Below the pieces are notes generated by a model, which saw only the letters and a list, made by a program, of their open reading frames with translations, was not told the DNA's origin and made no database searches. Shown in pieces: positions 61,524 to 64,000 of a stretch of 64,000 bases of DNA. A program made the position numbers and the translations under genes. The stretch is taken from the NCBI RefSeq assembly GCF_049800955.1, contig NZ_JBNAGA010000001.1, positions 434,001 through 498,000 on the forward strand. Reading direction: 5' to 3'. The stretch comes from JAKVBH01 sp049800955 (GTDB lineage Bacteria > Pseudomonadota > Alphaproteobacteria > Rhodobacterales > Rhodobacteraceae). How positions within the stretch are numbered: position 1 is the stretch's first letter; the number at the start of each line of letters is the position of its first letter.

Positions 61524-62330
61524 TCAGCGAGCGTAGAAGCGTTTGGTCCGGGTCTCGATGATCGAGGCCAGAATGGAGAGCAGCGTCGTCACGACGAGGT
61601 AGATACCTGCGACAGCGAACCAGACCTCGAAAACCATGAACGTCTCGGCAATGACATTGCGGCCTTCGTTCGTCAGATCGAAGATCGCAATGACTGAGAC
61701 AATGGCGGAATGTTTGACGAGGTTGATCATCAGGTTCGTCATCGCAGGCAGGATGAAGGGCACCGATTGCGGGATGACCACATGAAACATGACCTGAAGC
61801 GGCCGCAGACCGATGGCTTTGGCCGCCTCTTTCTGGCCGCGCGGTACGGCCTCAATGCCGGATCGATAGATCTCGGCCGCGAATGCTGCTTCATAAATCG
61901 CCAGCGTCGCCACACCGGCCCAGAAGCGGTTGAGCCCAAAGACCGGCGCCAACACGAAATAGATCAGAAAGAGCAAAACGAGGATCGGGATGTTGCGCAC
62001 AACCTCGATGTAGATCCGCGCAATGGCCCGTGCCGTGACAAGCTTTGAGGCGCGCATCATGGCTACCAGAAATCCGCCAATCGCGCTGATCACGATCGCA
62101 TAGGCGGAAATCTCAAGCGTGGTGAAAAGCCCTCGCAAAAGCGGGCCCGCAAAGTATTGCCCATTGTGCTCGATATAGACGTAGCGCCACAGCCTGTGCC
62201 ACTGCCAGTCATAGCTTTGCTGTTCGAGCACCCAGAGCATTCCGTAGGCCAGAAGCCCGAAGATGCCCAAGAAAATGGCCACGTCCTTGGCATTGCGCTT
62301 GAGCGCGGTATGCAGGGAGGACGTGGCCAT
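61524..62330 (-). CDS. Amino-acid-type ABC transporter permease
   Basis: A 268-residue permease of the same HisM/GlnP family. It has an N-terminal span, an ISAIGGFLVAMMRASKL helix, an EAA loop (AAEIYRSGIEAVPRGQKEAAKAIG) and NLVKHSAIVSVIAIFDL near the C-terminus. It forms the heteromeric pair with the downstream permease. The gene follows the substrate-binding protein gene by 21 bases, so SBP-permease-permease-ATPase-deacylase is one operon. Confidence 0.9.
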   Translation of the reverse strand: MATSSLHTALKRNAKDVAIFLGIFGLLAYGMLWVLEQQSYDWQWHRLWRYVYIEHNGQYFAGPLLRGLFTTLEISAYAIVISAIGGFLVAMMRASKLVTARAIARIYIEVVRNIPILVLLFLIYFVLAPVFGLNRFWAGVATLAIYEAAFAAEIYRSGIEAVPRGQKEAAKAIGLRPLQVMFHVVIPQSVPFILPAMTNLMINLVKHSAIVSVIAIFDLTNEGRNVIAETFMVFEVWFAVAGIYLVVTTLLSILASIIETRTKRFYAR

Positions 62331-62351
62331 AGGTCGTTACCGATTGAGCGC

Positions 62352-63173
62352 TTATTCAGGAACCTGATCGCGCCAATCCTGGCTGCCGTACCAGTAATCG
62401 CTGCGCTCTTGCAGGAAGCCACTGCGCATGCTGGTGCTGATCCAGTTGTTCAGGAAGTTCAGCGTATCGTGGTCGCCTTTCTTGATACCCATGCCAACTG
62501 TGGCCAGCGTCAAAGGCGCGTCGAAGGGGCGAAACAGCGTGTCGGGGTTGTTGGTCGCGGCAAAGGCAGGCTTGGGGGCCGACGTGATCCACATGGCGAC
62601 ATTGCCCGCCATCAGCTCCTGCTCGATCACGGCTTCATCGTCATACTGGCGCAAGGTGGCCAGCGGGAAGAACTGCTGGGCCGCTTGCACAGAGACCGCA
62701 CCACGGCGCACACCGATGACCGTTCCGGGGTTGTTGAGATCATCAACCGAGGATCCTTCCGAAATGAGCTCGCGATTGGCCACAACGTCCTGTCCCAGCC
62801 CGCTGTGATAGGATTGTGTGAAGTTGATGCGCAGGTTGCGCGCCGGCGTGACCGTCATGCCGCCGATGATAAGATCGAACTTGTCGGTGAGCAGCGCAGG
62901 GATAATCCCGTCCCACGCCGTGGGGACAAGCTCCAGCTCGACGCCCATATCTTCGGCAAGTTTCGTTGCCACATCAACTTCATAGCCGATGTATTCGCCG
63001 GATTTGGACCGGAAGGCCCAAGGAACGAAGGACCCCACGCCCACGCGCAGCGACCCGCGATCCACGACGCGTTCGAGCACCGTTTCTTCTTGGGCCTGGG
63101 CTTCAGGCGCGCCAGCAAACGTCAGGCTCAGCGCCGCCGCCAAGGCTACGGCGCAGGTCTTGAATAACGTCAT
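62352..63173 (-). CDS. ABC transporter substrate-binding protein (amino-acid type)
   Basis: A 273-residue periplasmic solute-binding protein of the SBP_bac_3 family. The signal peptide ends near AQA|Q at about residue 27. The binding fold starts LERVVDRGSLRVGVGSFVPWAF and continues with DVATKLAEDMGVELELVPTAWDGIIPALLTDKFDLIIGGMT. The ligand could be an amino acid or N-acyl derivative; the deacylase in the same operon makes an acylated amino acid plausible. It is the first gene of the operon, so the promoter lies just beyond 63173. Confidence 0.92.
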   Translation of the reverse strand: MTLFKTCAVALAAALSLTFAGAPEAQAQEETVLERVVDRGSLRVGVGSFVPWAFRSKSGEYIGYEVDVATKLAEDMGVELELVPTAWDGIIPALLTDKFDLIIGGMTVTPARNLRINFTQSYHSGLGQDVVANRELISEGSSVDDLNNPGTVIGVRRGAVSVQAAQQFFPLATLRQYDDEAVIEQELMAGNVAMWITSAPKPAFAATNNPDTLFRPFDAPLTLATVGMGIKKGDHDTLNFLNNWISTSMRSGFLQERSDYWYGSQDWRDQVPE

Positions 63174-63685
63174 ATTTCTCTCCCGTCAGGTTTTCTTGCG
63201 TTAACCACTGATGAGAAGGCTAGGGTGTTCTCTCAAAAACGCCAGCTAAAGTTGTGCGACATGCCGTCTTGCGACCTTGGTGCCGAAGGTCGCAGCCCGC
63301 GCGTGCAACGCGTTTAACCGTGCCCTGCGCGCAACACGATCCTGGTGCGCGCAAAGACTGACGTGGATGTGCCGCGGGCCCGCAGGCGGCGACAAACAAA
63401 AAGCTGGTGTGCTGCCCATAGCCCTCGCGACGCGTCTGAGAGGAGACGAACAGGCCTGATTGGCATGGCCACCAGCTCTTGGCCGAGGCGCGTCGGGTGC
63501 CGCCATCAACGCGGCATTCCATCGTGAGTTGGGGCTGTCACCGAAGCCGCGACGGGCTCTTCCGTCATCTCAATGATGTGTGCCGCACCCAGCTCACGCG
63601 GTTTGCGCTGTGGCTCAGCAAGCATTGAAGGAGGCCGCGCCGCGTTGGGGCACAAGAAGGAGATAGCTAAGTGTTTGGAATTAAA
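63174..63685. other. Gene-less stretch between the ABC operon and tRNA-Cys, with one inverted repeat
   Basis: About 510 bases hold the promoter region of the ABC operon at the left but no convincing gene in any frame. GCGACCTT (63271-63278) and AAGGTCGC (63286-63293) form a perfect 8-bp stem with a seven-base loop and no T-run. No ribosome site leads to a convincing frame. I cannot assign an RNA gene. Confidence 0.4.
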
Positions 63686-63759
63686 TGGAGGCGAGTACCG
63701 GAATCGAACCGGTGTACACGGATTTGCAATCCGCTGCGTCACCACTCCGCCAACTCGCC
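63686..63759 (-). tRNA. tRNA-Cys (anticodon GCA)
   Basis: Reverse-complemented, this is a 74-base cloverleaf. The acceptor stem GGCGAGT pairs with ACTCGCC, the anticodon arm GGATTGCAAATCC carries GCA, and the T-arm CCGGTTCGAATCCGG is perfect. The 3' CCA is encoded in the DNA (63686-63688 on the plus strand as TGG). The D-arm GGCGGAGTGGTGACGC is normal. Confidence 0.97.
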
Positions 63760-63902
63760 GCCAAGTGGGTATAGCGCGATTATCCGATCTGATCGGCCTT
63801 GCCAAGAGGGCATGCGCTGAAATGCGCGCGCTGAGCCGTTGCCGTGCGCATGTGATTGTGGCAAAACGCCAATGAACGTTCCTGAACGAATGAGTTTAGA
63901 TG

Positions 63903-64000
63903 ATGCCCGACTATTCCGCGCGCCGTACGATGATGGTAGACACGCAGGTCCGACCTTCTGATGTGACCAAATTTCCAATCATTGATGCCATGTTGAGCGT
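63903..64000 (+). CDS. pcm: Protein-L-isoaspartate O-methyltransferase-like protein (start only)
   Basis: The first 32 codons of a gene that runs off the window. The sequence MPDYSARRTMMVDTQVRPSD followed by VTKFPIIDAMLSV is the N-terminus of the Rhodobacteraceae Pcm-type methyltransferases as I know it. These proteins repair damaged isoaspartyl residues using SAM. The catalytic region is outside the window. An ATG one codon earlier (63900) is also possible, since no clear ribosome site decides. It begins about 140 bases beyond tRNA-Cys. Confidence 0.75.
   Translation, partial: MPDYSARRTMMVDTQVRPSDVTKFPIIDAMLS

Noticed and set aside
58893..63173. An ectoine uptake and degradation locus (ehuABCD-eut/doe)
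   Set aside because: Only a DoeB-like gene is present; the ectoine hydrolase DoeA, the transaminase and the regulator are missing, and the following gene is NicX-like.

Overview
The window looks like a chromosomal segment of a Rhodobacteraceae (Roseobacter-group) alphaproteobacterium. It is GC-rich and gene-dense, with many ATGA/TGATG gene overlaps. Several combinations are typical of that family as I know it: phaA-phaB, hisC next to a tyrC-type dehydrogenase, TamA-TamB, a DUF1127 gene facing a LysR gene, a DUF849/BKACE gene inside a pca operon, and tRNA-Cys beside pcm. The lineage is inferred from protein sequences and gene order; no 16S or other formal marker was compared. I saw no insertion sequence, integrase, prophage or CRISPR array.

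1-31.4 kb is mostly housekeeping. It holds ETF:ubiquinone oxidoreductase, a TPR protein coupled to ispE, a polyprenyl diphosphate synthase, a TrmN6-like methyltransferase, phaB/phaA, an EAL protein, rpsD, hisC-tyrC, an extensin-like peptidase, a Mn-dependent pyrophosphatase, tamA-tamB, a Bax-inhibitor-1 protein, three LysR regulators, an EcsC protein, glyA and nadK.

31.8-45.7 kb holds a cold-shock gene, prpE, a four-gene operon of a Tat-exported flavin oxidase with three unknown membrane proteins, adenine deaminase, a complete zinc-uptake locus (znuA divergent from zur-znuC-znuB, with an operator between them and a remarkable His-rich tandem repeat in ZnuA), a lone xylulokinase and a LysR gene.

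45.7-52.7 kb is the main item: a minus-strand operon rdhA-pobA-pcaC-pcaH-pcaG-BKACE with gaps of at most 16 bases. The first gene is a cytoplasmic, self-contained reductive dehalogenase (cobalamin/two [4Fe-4S]) fused to a flavin/NAD(P)H/[2Fe-2S] reductase. Four residues recalled from the active site of its structural prototype NpRdhA all fall at one constant numbering offset. The operon reads as an aerobic route: halogenated 4-hydroxybenzoate to 4-hydroxybenzoate (RdhA), to protocatechuate (PobA), to 3-carboxymuconate (PcaGH), decarboxylation by PcaC, and probably cleavage of 3-oxoadipate by the BKACE enzyme. pcaB and pcaD are not in the window.

52.9-63.2 kb looks like linked catabolic and uptake genes. 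A phosphonate-monoester-hydrolase-like sulfatase-superfamily gene and an amidohydrolase run divergently from rdhA. A VanA-like Rieske oxygenase faces a LysR gene. A NicX-like protein follows an operon of a complete polar amino-acid-type ABC transporter ending in an aspartoacylase/DoeB-like deacylase. The window ends with tRNA-Cys and the first codons of a pcm-like gene.
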